DNA of 64,000 nucleotides from Dichetophora obliterata (Eukaryota; Arthropoda; Insecta; Diptera; Sciomyzidae): contig OY986437.1 of NCBI GenBank assembly GCA_963920525.1, positions 60,859,330 to 60,923,329 on the forward strand, written 5' to 3'. Under the pieces are notes generated by a model. It had not been told where the DNA came from. It saw nothing but the letters and a program-made list of their open reading frames with translations, and did not search any database. The translations under genes and the position numbers were made by a program. Positions within the stretch are counted from its first letter, which is position 1, and every line of letters starts with the position of its first letter. Below are positions 11,221 to 22,615 of the stretch, in pieces.

Positions 11221-11888
11221 GCAAGTTTTTGTTATACCTGAAATCGATCATTGAAATCAATTAATAGAGTTTATTTATTTTAAGAACAATATTTGGTTCA
11301 GTTTAATTTTGTTTAATAACATTGTAGGATAGTTTTTAACCTTTTCCAAAATTGCAGAATTCAGATTTCCGGACAACGAATTGTTAAGACAGAAAAAAAT
11401 TTTTTTCGTGTATTCGAGCTTACAAATGTATGTTTGAGTTACATTTTATTTTGGCTTTAAATTTACTTTCAATTATGCAATTTAAAAGTAAGGGGATTTT
11501 ATTCTAAGGCTGAGGTATGCTCAAGCACTCCAGCATCAGACGAAAGATCCTCGAACTTTTGTCAATAATAGAAAAGACTTTATGGTTTCCGATACTTCGA
11601 TTATAGTCGATGTTTTATTAATAACGATGTAAATTTTATCAGTGTAAGGAGTAATTTAAGTTTTATATATATTTTCCCTTAGTGTCCAATCTTATTAGCA
11701 AGTCTTATTTTATACAATGCACAATATGCCGAAATAGTACGTGTGCTGTCTTGTGTTGTATAATGGTTCGGTGTTCAGTGAAGAAAGGTGACTCGATGAG
11801 ATGCGGTGCTGGATGGGATAAAGTGAGAACTGCTTAGACAAGGCGCGACTACGCTGCTCTTAGCAAATTCTGATCCTTGCGTTTATAT
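11221..11888. other. AT-rich DNA with no gene seen
   Basis: No coding region, RNA gene or clear repeat is visible between the MITE and the small tandem array that starts near 11,889. Confidence 0.4.
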
Positions 11889-12130
11889 GTCGTAAATCTC
11901 CCTAGTATAATTATATTAGTACACAAAGGAGCCAATTAATGTGGCGTGAATCGCCCAAGTATCTTTATATTTATAATTTGTAGCAATAGTAATAAATTTA
12001 TATGGCGTGAACTGCCCTGGTAATCTTAATAATAAAGCAGTAAATTAATTTGGCGTTAATTTCCCTAGTATTTTTATATAATCTTAGTAATAAACAAAAT
12101 ACTAAATTAAATGGAGTGAATCGCCTTGGA
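11889..12130. repeat. tandem repeat, five diverged units of about 50-60 bp
   Basis: The core TGGCGTGAATCGCCC, with variants, recurs at about 11,889, 11,941, 12,003, 12,051 and 12,112. Each is followed by an AT-rich stretch containing TCTTAGTAATAA or similar. The core is itself partly palindromic (GGCG..CGCC). No coding frame persists through the units. Confidence 0.6.
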
Positions 12131-12166
12131 ATTTTTATGCGTACAAATAAAAAGAAACTTAACTCT

Positions 12167-12300
12167 GGATGTTCGACCGACCGAAGCCGATGAGAAATCC
12201 GACTAACTTCTTTGAATATTCGACCGACTGAAGCCGAAAAGAATTCCAACAAACACTTCGGATGTTTGACCAACCGAAGTCGACGAGAAGTTCGACTAAG
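12167..12300. repeat. tandem repeat, three units of about 47 bp
   Basis: Three units begin near 12,167, 12,216 and 12,262 with GGATGTTCGACCGACCGAAG or close variants. Frames on either strand remain open through them, but only because of the repetition. Confidence 0.6.
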
Positions 12301-12701
12301 AGCCCGAACAGAACCAAAGCGGATGTCGGATGGCGGGCCTCTCTCGTCGAAATCTGCTGAGAACTCGTCCAGAATTGGAGCGGTGGCGGTTGTCGGATCA
12401 CGGTTGCATTTTATTACAAATTATTTTATATTTTGCTTTGAATTCACATGAATGCAACACAGGTACATGAACAGAATGTCAAATCATAGTGAAAACTAAG
12501 AAAATAACACTGAACTTACCCAATCTTTAGCAAAAATATGGCAAAATTTAAGTCACTCAGAGAGAGATCCGCGTATTCTAGCGTTTTCCCGTCGCGCATT
12601 TCTACGGCGGTCTCATTTTTGGCGGCTACATATATTTTCATGTATTTTGTTGCACGGCGAATCCGACAACCGACACCCGCTTTGGTTCTGTTCGGTCTCT
12701 T
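12298..12701. repeat. 32-bp inverted repeat bounding 340 bp
   Basis: The segment 12,298-12,329 and the reverse complement of 12,670-12,701 differ at only two positions. Both contain CCGAACAGAACCAAAGCGG in one orientation or the other. The intervening DNA is non-coding. Together with the adjacent tandem units this suggests a degraded foldback-type element. Confidence 0.6.
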
Positions 12702-12946
12702 AATACTACGCATTCGGGACATGTCAAAGTCTGCCAAACTGCGCACTCCTATTCAACCTCTGTCGAAAACATCATGTGAATTATACAATATCACACCAGC
12801 TGTGAATGTTACAATCGCCTAGTTAGGTTGTCTTTATTTATCGTGTTGTTATTGTGTTTGTTTTAGTCATTGTTTTAGTCATTGGGTTTGTTTAAGCAGC
12901 TGCTGCAAACTATGATTCGACTGTTATCTGCTTACGCGGATCTTAT

Positions 12947-13283
12947 AGCCGATACACATTGACTGCAAAAGTCGTTCACCGACAAAACGAAAACTTGCCG
13001 TCAGAGAGAAATGTCGCAGTATTCTCGTATTCTCGACGACTTGATTATAATGAACGCAACAGCGACAATTTCTATTTCATACAAAACATAAAGCTAAATT
13101 CTGCTATGTTCGCTCTTGTCGTCTATCAAATTAGAAATAGATTGAAGTCTGCGGCAGCAACAATTGTGGTCGTGTTCTCTCTTTGTCGTGCCGTCTTCAA
13201 AAAATAAATCTTCATAAGAAAACATGCGTTCTATTTTTTGACAATTGGCGTTCGTCGCTAGTCGCAGTCAATGTGTATTGGCT
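12947..13283. mobile_element. MITE with AGCCGATACACATTGACTGC ends
   Basis: The 20-bp left end AGCCGATACACATTGACTGC matches the right end GCAGTCAATGTGTATTGGCT as an inverted repeat with one mismatch. The flanks are TTATA on the left and TTTAA on the right, so the target duplication is unclear. The 337-bp interior is rich in CGAC and GTCG words, non-coding, and unlike its AT-rich surroundings. Confidence 0.75.
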
Positions 13284-13766
13284 TTAACACGGTCAATCAT
13301 TTGACATTATTCATTTGCATGTGTTCGTAACTATTTATTTGTATGCGTTACACAGACTCGTTGATGGCTTAATTGACCAAAATCTATATTTTTAGATATT
13401 TTGCAATGCTTGTCAAGCGGTTGATGGGCTCGATTGATCAATATTTCGTTTCGTTCGTTTGTTCGTGGTCAGTTTGTTTGTTTTCGTCGTGCGGCAAACA
13501 TATTTGTAGGAAAAAAGAAGCTGTAAACAAAAAATTAAAGAAAACAAAAATTTTTAGCATAGTTTATTAACTCTTTTCCTTTTATTTTTACGCTCTTTAA
13601 TGCGTAGCTTATAATTACTTGATTAGCTAGTAATGCAATATATGCGATACAATCATCCGCTTAACTCATCACACATCTGTGTTCCATGGAAAATAATGAA
13701 GAATGAAAATTTGACTTAATGATTGATGTGTGTAAGGGCTAGCTTCAATCCACACGTACACTTGCA

Positions 13767-14189
13767 TTAGGGTGTGCTGTGTTTGTGTGGTTTTTGTGTA
13801 CTATGGTTACTGCCCAGTAGTTTCAGTCTTGAAGAAATCTCAAATGAATCATGTACGATTTTTCTTGATCCTTGACGAAACATGCTGATTGGGCCATACA
13901 TTTCATTGACGAAAATTTCATATAAATGTTCCAAATTCGTGCAAGACGCAATGCAGAAACGTCGAGATTTATCATGCACGAACCCAATATCGAAATATTG
14001 AGGAAGTTTAGTTAATGAAAAGAAGACAGAAATATAAAGAAAATTCGTCAAGGAATTAAAATCGAAACGTGTTACTGGACCGAATTCAACGTCGTATGAT
14101 ATATTTGATAGGTGATACAAATATTTCATACTCTCAACTCTATTGGAAATCGACGTAATGTTGGTTTCGTAATGGCCTGACGCCACCAC
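13767..14189 (-). CDS. unrecognised ORF, doubtful
   Basis: A 140-codon minus-strand frame has a fairly protein-like composition (for example PQYFDIGFVHDKSRRF). I recognise no family, motif, signal peptide or membrane segment. It overlaps the border of a LINE 3' fragment on the other strand. It could be a fragment of an unidentified transposon or a chance frame. Confidence 0.2.
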   Translation of the reverse strand: MVASGHYETNITSISNRVESMKYLYHLSNISYDVEFGPVTRFDFNSLTNFLYISVFFSLTKLPQYFDIGFVHDKSRRFCIASCTNLEHLYEIFVNEMYGPISMFRQGSRKIVHDSFEISSRLKLLGSNHSTQKPHKHSTP

Positions 14190-14194
14190 ACCGT

Positions 14195-14413
14195 ATGTTT
14201 TCCAGGTCCACTCGGGCAGCTGTCCTAGCCCATTCCTTTATCATTGCCTTAATGCCACACAGAACCTCACGTTGTAGTGATAATACGTTCTTTAGTCGTA
14301 CGGTAAAGTTGTGGAATAGTCTCACTGCGAGCGTGTTTCCCGTCAGTTTTGAGCTGTGCAAATTTAAAACAAATCTCCACCGAAACTACTCCATCTTTTC
14401 AGCCACTAACTAA
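14195..14413 (+). pseudogene. LINE ORF2 C-terminal end, short fragment
   Basis: The 72-codon frame contains FFSRTVKLWNSLTASVFP followed by F-x-L-C-K-F-K-T-N-L-H-R. This is the conserved C-terminal tail of CR1/Jockey-group LINE ORF2 proteins (usually R-T-x-x-L-W-N-S-L-P). The frame ends at a stop soon after, as in intact elements. Only the last part of the RT protein remains; the upstream domains are absent, consistent with 5' truncation during target-primed reverse transcription. Confidence 0.65.
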
Positions 14414-14591
14414 CTATCACCCATCTTCCAAATCAACACAATGTTCATACATTTAAAAGAAACATCACCTGTGCTTTCACTCAACAAAACAGAAAAAAAT
14501 TATACCAAATTGTTAAAATCAAACAAATTCGACAGCAATGGCAATGACATCTAAACAGTGGTGTCAATGAATATTTAAATACTTTCAAAAA

Positions 14592-14656
14592 CCATCGATA
14601 GTCAGTCCAAAACTATCGATAGTAACGATACTGTGAAATTATCGATTGTATCGATA
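14592..14656. promoter_or_regulatory. cluster of ATCGATA / CGATA motifs
   Basis: In 65 bp there are four CGATA-containing sites: CATCGATAG (14,593), TATCGATAG (14,613), ACGATA (14,625) and TATCGATAG (14,649). TATCGATT at 14,640 is an additional variant. In Drosophila, TATCGATA is the DREF element and clustered CGATA is the BEAF-32 insulator site. This is a motif-based inference, and no transcript start is identified nearby. Confidence 0.3.
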
Positions 14657-14962
14657 GTCTGAGAACTCTGCAGTTTAGCCTTTAAACGATTCTGCGAATT
14701 GCAACAATCATGAATATCTTTAAGTTGTTGTAATAGAGTGCAAAAAGTTGGGCATTGACTACCGCTACTTTGCATTATATTTTGTATGAATTCTTTTTAA
14801 GTCAAGCAGCTCATGCAGAAAATTCCTTTACGAAATCATCACGAAAAGTTCGTCAATGATGCCGCGAACTACTGGGTGACTGATCTAATGTACGCTGTGC
14901 AGGCGCGTACTCAAAAAAAAATTCGGGGGTTTTTATTTTTTTTTTTTTTTTCATTTAGATTT

Positions 14963-15230
14963 ACAGCCCTATTCTGGCAAATAAAAAAATTGTTAACCAG
15001 TATTTTGAATATTTCGATGTGTTTGTTGTTTTCAAAACAAAATTTAAAGCTCAAAAATCATAATTTTTTTAATGAAATTGCCAATAACTGAAAAGCAGTT
15101 GACAATTTTTATCAAAATTTTTTATTTTTGAGCTTCAAATTTTGTGTTCAAATCAAAAAATTAAAACAAACACATAGAAATATGCAAAATACTGGTTAAC
15201 AATTTGTTAAGTGACTAGAAAAGGGCTGTT
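14963..15230. repeat. inverted repeat with arms of about 100 bp
   Basis: The left arm (14,963-15,057) and right arm (15,128-15,230) pair with scattered mismatches. Both include AACAGCCCTA-type outer ends and the inner word TTTGAGCTTTAAATTTTG. A 70-bp spacer separates them. It is non-coding and probably a foldback or MITE remnant. Confidence 0.65.
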
Positions 15231-16299
15231 ATTTCAATTTTTTTATACTAAATAATTTTTATATTTATATCATAATGTCTAGTCTTCTTTATGATGTCAT
15301 AATGTCGGTCTAGTGCATTTAAAATTTCTTCCGTTGCCACTTCCAAATTCATGCGAACATTAAGAAGAGCTAACCCATTAGCCTCTCTACTCCATTTTTA
15401 CTTATCATGTATGTTTTGAATCTTCAAAGCGACGAAAACGAGCGTTCGCTTGAAGCAATTTTTAGGAATCGGCTAATTGATGGATATACCATTGCATTGC
15501 AAAAATAAAGAAATTCGAAATCAACAGATTGATTTGTCTGATTCAAGCAGTGCCTTTAAATATGGGATTCAAAATATTGGTCAAAATCAGTATACTATAT
15601 ACACTGAAAAAACTATCACGTTTTAAAATTCAACACAAAAATGCCTTTAATGCATGATTGTGCATACAAAATTCTAAAAAATGTTCAAGCCATTTTTTAC
15701 AGCTATGTGCTTCAAATGGAAAATAAGGTATATTTTGAGACAACGTAGCTCAGTCAATTTAAATATGACTTTCGTAAATAAGGTATCATTGCAAAGGGTA
15801 TTTCGTCTTTTTTTTACATTCCGTTACCTCTCTAACGATATTAAATGAAAGGGCTTGTTCGAGTTTCAAAAACTGCAGTAATATTGCGAAATCTATCAAA
15901 GTATCACGATAGATACAAAAATCTTGCAACTATTGCAAAAGTCAAACGTTCTAGCGAGTAGAAATTTGGCATTTGACAAAATTTCGTCAACATGAATATT
16001 AATACTGCGCTATAGTTACGGAAGAAGAAAAGTAAGCAAAATTGGTATTTATTGTAATATTTTTTTTAAATTAAAAATCATAGCCATAAATCAAAAGCAC
16101 TGTGTAAACTTTATTAAACAAAAAATTTTATATTTTATTTTAAGCATTTTTTATAACTCTTCATCATTAAATTCGAATCTTTCACCATTAATTTTTTTTA
16201 AAAATTTAAAACAATTTTTGAAAAATGAGCATGCGGTACGCATCTAGTTTTCAGGTATAGCATCTGATATTTTTTTTCATTGATCATCGCTTAAGTTTA
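15231..16299. other. AT-rich DNA with no gene seen
   Basis: No coding region or RNA gene is visible. The stretch is a mixture of A and T runs with no repeat that I can delimit. Confidence 0.4.
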
Positions 16300-16860
16300 T
16301 CTACCGTCATGTGTTTATGTTCGTTAATTTGCTCAGCATTATACCCCACTCAGAAAAGTCCAGGTGGTTTAGGTCAGGGAATAACGGAGGGCATTCCTTC
16401 AACAGAAATAATGCATGGCAAATTTGCTCTGCACCACCTTTGAACGATTTTTGGCTTTTGTGCTGGAAAAGAATCTTGCTGAAAACAAAAGTGACCCTCT
16501 CTATAAATTTGCTTGGCATGCCGCATAAAAAATTCTTTAAAACATGTTCTCAGTAGTATTCCGAATTATTTTAACACCTTTTTCGATAAGAAGAAGGGGC
16601 AATTTGCCTTTTTTTGGAGAAAGCACATCAAACCATGATTGATGAAACATTTTGAAATATTTCAATAGTTTTTTTCTTTAGAAATTTCTGCTATGGAAGC
16701 TGCGTACACTCTATATCATTTTGCGAGTTGTGGCTTGCTTGCAAAAATAAGAGTTTTTCGTCGGAAAATATGATACCGCAACCTGCGTGCCGGCGAAGGA
16801 TCTGTACACGTATTACCTTTCACAATATTATTTTTTTTATTATTATTATTATTGACAAAG
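16300..16860 (-). pseudogene. maT-like mariner transposase (DD37D) relic
   Basis: Reading the minus strand from about 16,860, fragments in changing frames spell IFSDEKL, SHNSQND, IMVWCAFSKKGKLPLL, CFQQDS, QRWCRANLP and PDLNHLDFSEWG in the order expected of a Tc1/mariner transposase. The first Asp (FSDEK), second (QQDS) and third (NHLD) can all be placed, and 37 residues separate the last two, as in the maT (DD37D) group. At least one stop (after ENMF) and frameshifts near 16,400 and elsewhere break it. The N-terminal DNA-binding part is not found and no terminal repeats were identified. Confidence 0.7.
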
Positions 16861-19256
16861 CTTTTGAAACATTTCATGCAATAAGTTTACAATTAATGCC
16901 AGAGTCGTAAAAAAACAGCATTTCTTTCCAGTGTTGCTTCCTTTTGTAAAATTGGTATTAATATAGGTGCGACAATTACTTTGATTCACGCTGTAAGTCA
17001 AAATTGGGCAAAGTAACGTTTATTAGCGGTTTAGGTAGATTGGTCAAAACTACATCTATGTCCTTTTTTAGTTTTTAATGTTTGTATGAAAAAAAGGGAG
17101 GTAGAACATTTGAAACAATACATTATCGTATGAACTTCATACATATATTGTAATAAACAGTTTTTTTTTTGCCTCCTGCGCAGTAAATAATTTTGACTTA
17201 GGTCGTATTAGAATTAGGCCGACGATTAGTCAAAAAATTTTAAGGTTTCCGTCATTGTTCTTTTCTTTAAGTCTTCGGTTAAAAACAGCTTTCATTGACA
17301 AATAATTTTGTTATCAATAATTTTAAGTTATCAATAGTTAAGTTTATTAAAAAATTTTATCTGAAAGACTCGCGTTTGATCACAAAAGCAGCGCAAAATA
17401 TTTGCAAAATTTAGGTAAAGTATCAGCTGAGCCAAAGGCGTAGATAGTTTTTGGTTGTGGGGGTCCGTAAAATATATAAAAATTTTAAAAAAGGATACTT
17501 TTGAATACCTTATTAAATGACTGTTTTCTCAAGCCGAATGTCATGTTTCACAGCTTTGCATCGAAAAAAAGGTAGGTAGGTAAAAAAATTATGGGCTTGT
17601 TGAATTAAATCTAAACAACACCGAATGTCTGGAAGCTCTACTTGTCACTATATCTCTAGTAATTGTTGAATGATTTAGAGAAATTAAACACTGAACTAAA
17701 TCAAACTTTGATTACTTTCTTGAGAAAAAGAGGAATTCTTTGCAATATATAGAGACATTTGGATTTGGGGTGTACTTCATATTAGAATCAAATCACAACA
17801 AGGTGAGATATTTGGTAAGGTTTCCATTGCACTGGGGGGTCCAGACCAGCGGATAACCCCCATATCAATGCCACTGAGCTGAGCATCTGCAACAGAGCTG
17901 CCAATGAGAAACAGTGTTGTAGTATTGCTGTAACTATTGAGTGTCCCAAACAAACTCAAAGTGTGCTCTTAAAGGGTTCAAAAGTTATGGCATAAAACGT
18001 GAAGTGCTAATGAATTTTCAATACAAATTCAACTGCCGTTGATATTTATTGTGAAAAGACTATGATACATAGAGACTTCAAAAATTTTTACGTAAATAAT
18101 ATATAAAACAATATTTCAGAGTACATTTTTTGCTGTATGACCCTTAATTTTTTTGTCCATTTTTTATTCATTGAAAATGAAACTAGAGCAGTTGAAATAG
18201 TGCTAAAGCTAAAATGCAAGTAGTGTGAGTGTATAAGCATATAGTACGAATTGGAGAAAAAAAATGTGGGACAGACAGCATTTTTAATGCAGTGCTCTTG
18301 ACGTTTCTCTCAATTCGTTACTCGTTAAGTTTCGATCAAATATTAAGTATCAAAAACAAGCTTGAGCCACTGTTGCCAACTTGGTGCTTTTTCCACCAGA
18401 TTTGGTGAATTTTGAGAATTTTGGCGCAAGAGGTTTAGTGCAATGAGGTTTAGTGCCTGGTGCACTTTTTGGTGGCTTTTTTTAATTTCAGAGGCACCAA
18501 ATTTGCCTTAATATTTAATAGAAATTGATCTCAAGATGTGATTGAATGGTACAAGTATATGAAAGTATTAGTAATTTTTGTGTTAGATTCCTTAAATATG
18601 CTTAATTTCAGTATTCAAAATTTGCGTAAAAATGTAAAGCAAATTGTTTTTAAAAACTGAAGTAACTGGCAGTTCAGAATATAATTTAATTTTTGAATTT
18701 TATTCGGTGCTTTAAAAAACCCAATAAGTCTGGGGCATTTTTGAGAAAAAAGCACATCTTTTCGCCTTTTTGGTGGATTTTTGAATTGAAAAGTTGGCAG
18801 CACTGGCTTGAGCTCTTCCGCAGCCAATAAGAATAGAGAGATAAAAAAGTAACGTTGTGGAGATGTCAAAAACAAGCACGATGTATGTTTGTATCTTTTT
18901 CCTGCAATCAACACAAAAAATAAAGTAACATACAACTTGTCGCCACAACCTTAACTACTGTTATTAAGTTTGGTTACAATTTTGCCCACCTTCGGGAATC
19001 AAAAGGGTCGAAAATGATAGAGATTTTTAAAAAATTTCTCTCATTTTTTTTCTATTGGGTCAAACTTAATAATTCTAGGTAAGGTACAAATATTAAGCTA
19101 CATAGTACAAATATTAATATACAATTTAATTTTTTTTTCCGACAAATTGGGACCAAAATATCTTTACACCAGCTGAAAAGGATTACTTTTTTTATACCAC
19201 GTAGCGAGAAGAAGATGCATTTAAAAACAAACAAAAAATATATTTCGGAATATTGT
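16861..19256. other. AT-rich DNA with no gene seen
   Basis: No supported gene. A short less AT-rich stretch at 17,820-17,900 contains GGGGGGTCCAGACC and a minus-strand frame of 60 codons with no recognisable motif. The remainder is A/T runs and diverged repeats. Confidence 0.4.
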
Positions 19257-19503
19257 TTTTTTTTTAAAAAAAACTCAAAGAACCAAGGCATGCTGCACCT
19301 TATACAAACAAGGTTTGGTCTTTGACCTGAAAGTAAAGGTATAGACTATTTAGAGGAATTGACTGGAACCATACGTTAATTATTGATTAAGCGAAACAAC
19401 CGTGAAAGACAATTTTAACTGCTTTTAACCGAGGCTAGTGTTATACCTTAACCTCGGCAAGCATTTCCAGCCCTTAATTGTGTTTCTGTCCTTTTATTCC
19501 ACA
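19257..19503 (-). mobile_element. SINE copy (5'-truncated), same family as 47,351-47,725
   Basis: The reverse complement of this stretch aligns along its length with 47,470-47,725. Shared words include CCTTATACAAA, TTTGGTCTTTGACC, CGAGGCTAGTGTTAT and GCAAGCATTT. An A/T-rich tail lies at the left end (19,257-19,270), as expected for a minus-strand insertion. The tRNA-like head seen in the other copy is missing here. Confidence 0.7.
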
Positions 19504-19535
19504 TTAATATTATTTACGTAAAAACACTTAAATAA

Positions 19536-19805
19536 CCTTATTCTAGTGATTGACAATTTTAAGTTTATTGACAACTGTGAAAATTTATTTTTTTAAAATT
19601 AATTAAATTAATAAATAAATTAATAATAATTAATAAATAAATTAATTAAAGCTAATAACTTAACAAAACTGACAACACTAAAATAAAATATTCATAACAA
19701 ATAATTTTGCGAAACATTTTGGAACTTTTCCACTCCATGGACCAAAAAAAATGGTACATAAAGAGCTAGATTGTCAATTTATAGCTGTAGAGCATTAGAA
19801 TAAGG
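19536..19805. mobile_element. MITE family copy 1 (CCTTATTCTAGTG ends)
   Basis: Ends CCTTATTCTAGTGATTGACA and TTAGAATAAGG are imperfect inverted repeats. The centre contains the word GGTCCATGGAGT in reverse complement (ACTCCATGGACC), also present at the centre of the copy at 27,651-27,858. A TTAATTAATAAAT-rich stretch has expanded in this copy. No ORF is present. Confidence 0.7.
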
Positions 19806-22215
19806 CTATAAGTCTCTATTATAGCCTTTTCAAAATGAATTTTTTAAATTGAGTCTATTTATTTGTTTATCCAATGGCAATGTCACCTAAAGATTCTTGT
19901 CCTGACCACAAACACACAACGAGTGCCATGTTGTGCTGAGGGTTGCTCGCGGTGCTCGATAAAATCCGTTCATTTCTGGGGCGCGGGGTTGACTCCCAAA
20001 ACTCCCCTGCATACGCGCCTGACGCAGTGTGTGGTTGTTGTTACCCAAGCATTCCAGTTTTATGCACAGTGGTGTAGTGAGTGGGGTGCAGATTTTATGC
20101 GTGATCACCGTGAAAACCGTATTCATTAAATCACAGAAAGCATTCATGGAGCTCTATTTACGATCTCTATTCGATTTTAATGAACGTGTACATTGAACCA
20201 ATGTCACTGAATGGATTCATTGGAAAAAGCAACGATCATAGACATATTTCTTTAATTGTTCAGTGCAGGCTATTTTGGATTTGGGGATAAGTATCAGTTC
20301 TGTAGTGCGTGGCTGCCACACTCTGAGTTATTTTTGTGAATCTTATATTTCAATCAAAACCAAATTTAAAAATTCAATTTTTTGACAAGCATTTGGTTCA
20401 ATCAAATATGACACCACAAAATTAATTCGGCTATCCGCTAATAACTGAAGTTTATATATAATGTAATTGAATGAATGCATGCCACACGCGAATGTATTCC
20501 CATGCTTAAAGTGTCATTTTGTTTCATTTATTATGACAGTTGACAAATCAAGTGCCAAAATGAATTTTTGCAAAAATAGCAAAAAAAAAAAAAGAGATGA
20601 ATGAAAAATGCTCATTAATTACGTGCACGTTGGTTGTTGTTTCCTGACTTTTTGTATTAAACATTAAATTAAAACGTGTTGGCAATCCTAACAATAACAG
20701 CAGCGACTATTTGACAAGCAGCGTCAATAATGTTTGACAAGAGCCGACATCGCCATTGTTGCAGACAGTCAATGTTGCCGTAATATTTGTTTAATATTGT
20801 TACTGTCGTTGTAAGGTTTGTTGTTGCATTGCTTTTCACTTATCCTCTGCGCCGTTGTTGTGGCAATATAAATAAAAATAACATTTCATTGCATACCTTT
20901 AGGCATTTAAAGGGTTGTGAAAAACAATTCAATTACAATCGAAAAGCAATGAAAATCGACAAAAATCATTAATTTGTACATGCAATTAATTGATATTGCG
21001 TACGTCCGTCCACAGTGTCATGTTACACACTGTGCGTGGTGTGCGTAGAGTGTGTGTGTGTGTGTATGTGGGTTTTTGCCGCTTTCTCTATCCTGCACAC
21101 TCTTTCCAATCATTTTTTTTAATATTTTTGCTTATTATTACTATTTTTATTCAGTTTTAATTTATAGCGTAATGAAATGTTTTTCAAGAAAATTGTATCG
21201 TTTCCGTGTCGTTTTAATATCGGTATAAATCATTCGCTTTTCCCAATAATTATTTTACAGTCAAATAATTGGTAGTCAATTATTTTTTAAAACATATCTC
21301 GATTTATTTTCCTGTTGTGCCTGATCTGAGTATTTTTTAATTAATGGCTTTGCAGGAAATATTCCTGGTTTAATTAATGTTTTGCTTGTTTGGGTAAAAA
21401 CAAGTTAGCTATAACAACTCATTAAATATTATTAACACGAACTTTGACTTGTTATTTGATAGTTAGAGTGATTATTTATATTATTAAGTATATATAAGAT
21501 AGACTTGATTATGCCATTTTAACTCATTTAGGTAATTAAAAACTTATAAAAAACTAAACTAAAAATTACATAAAAAAAAATTTAGATTAGGGTTAATAGC
21601 CTAGTTAAAGATTTAGGTAACGTCCAAATATGTATTACTACAACTATTGATTACTGCTGTATTAATAACTAATGCATTGCAACAACAAAAAAATAAAATA
21701 AAAACAAAAAAATATACAAAATTTCTAAGAATTCCACAAAATATAACTAAAACTTTTTATGTTTTTTTTCTGTGCCATTCGAGAAAAAATAACATACTCC
21801 AAGCAACAAGAGCATTTCGCAGTTAAAAAATTCATTAAAATTGATGTTGTACAAGAATTAGCGTGTTATGTTAACAAAAACATTGTTGATTTTCAAATGC
21901 TGGCTTTGTCAAACTAAGAATAAAATGATTGCTGTAACAGTGAAAAATCTGTTGAATCTTTTATATAACAAACTTATTCTAATAAGAGTAAACTTGTTCA
22001 CAGTTATTCACAGTTGGAAAACTAAAAGAACATGGATTTTAAAATTTTTTTAATCTAAAAAGGCATTTTATTATATTAATAAAAATAATTTACAAACATA
22101 TTGTTTAACTTTGAAACCCAATTAATAAAAATTGTTTTTTTTTTCACTAATAACTGTGAAAATTTTTAAGATTTTACAGGATTTACAGAACGTCTCGCAA
22201 AAAAAACAGGATGTT
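19806..22215. other. non-coding DNA with simple repeats
   Basis: No gene is supported. A (GT)n run lies at 21,050-21,070 and many TTG/CAA-rich words occur near 20,640-20,830. The frame at 19,863-20,129 reads across a less AT-rich stretch but shows no family signature. Confidence 0.4.
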
Positions 22216-22365
22216 TTCGCAGGACGCAATTCAAAGTCAAAAAAATATTATTACTTGTATATTTAAAGAATTAAAATAAGCATTGCAGGACGCAATTTAA
22301 AGTCAAAAAATTATTGATTCTTGTATTATTATTAAATTATTAAAGAATAAAAATAAGCATTTTCA
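22216..22365. repeat. two-unit direct repeat, about 70 bp
   Basis: GCAGGACGCAATTCAAAGTC and its near-copy GCAGGACGCAATTTAAAGTC begin about 70 bp apart. Each is followed by a long A run, TTCTTGTAT or TACTTGTAT, and AAAATAAGCAT. The duplication sits just left of the Helitron-like composite. Confidence 0.55.
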
Positions 22366-22615
22366 TTTATAAAATTATCAAATTTATTATTTAATGTAAG
22401 AATTGTAGCATCAGCTTCAAATATCAATTAGTATTAGGTACTTGTATTTAATATGTAATTTTGTTGAAACAAAAATAAAATTCAATCTTTATACACAAAA
22501 ATGGATGTATGTATGTGGGTATGTGGCAATATCACGTATAGACTCTAAAACCGCTAAACTGATCTTTATAAAATTTTCAGGGAAACTGAAACCACATCTT
22601 GAGAGTGTTCGTGTG

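Noticed and set aside
19863..20147. Opposite-strand frames of 88 and 86 codons
   Set aside because: Mutually overlapping, no family signature, in a locally less AT-rich stretch where stops are rarer.
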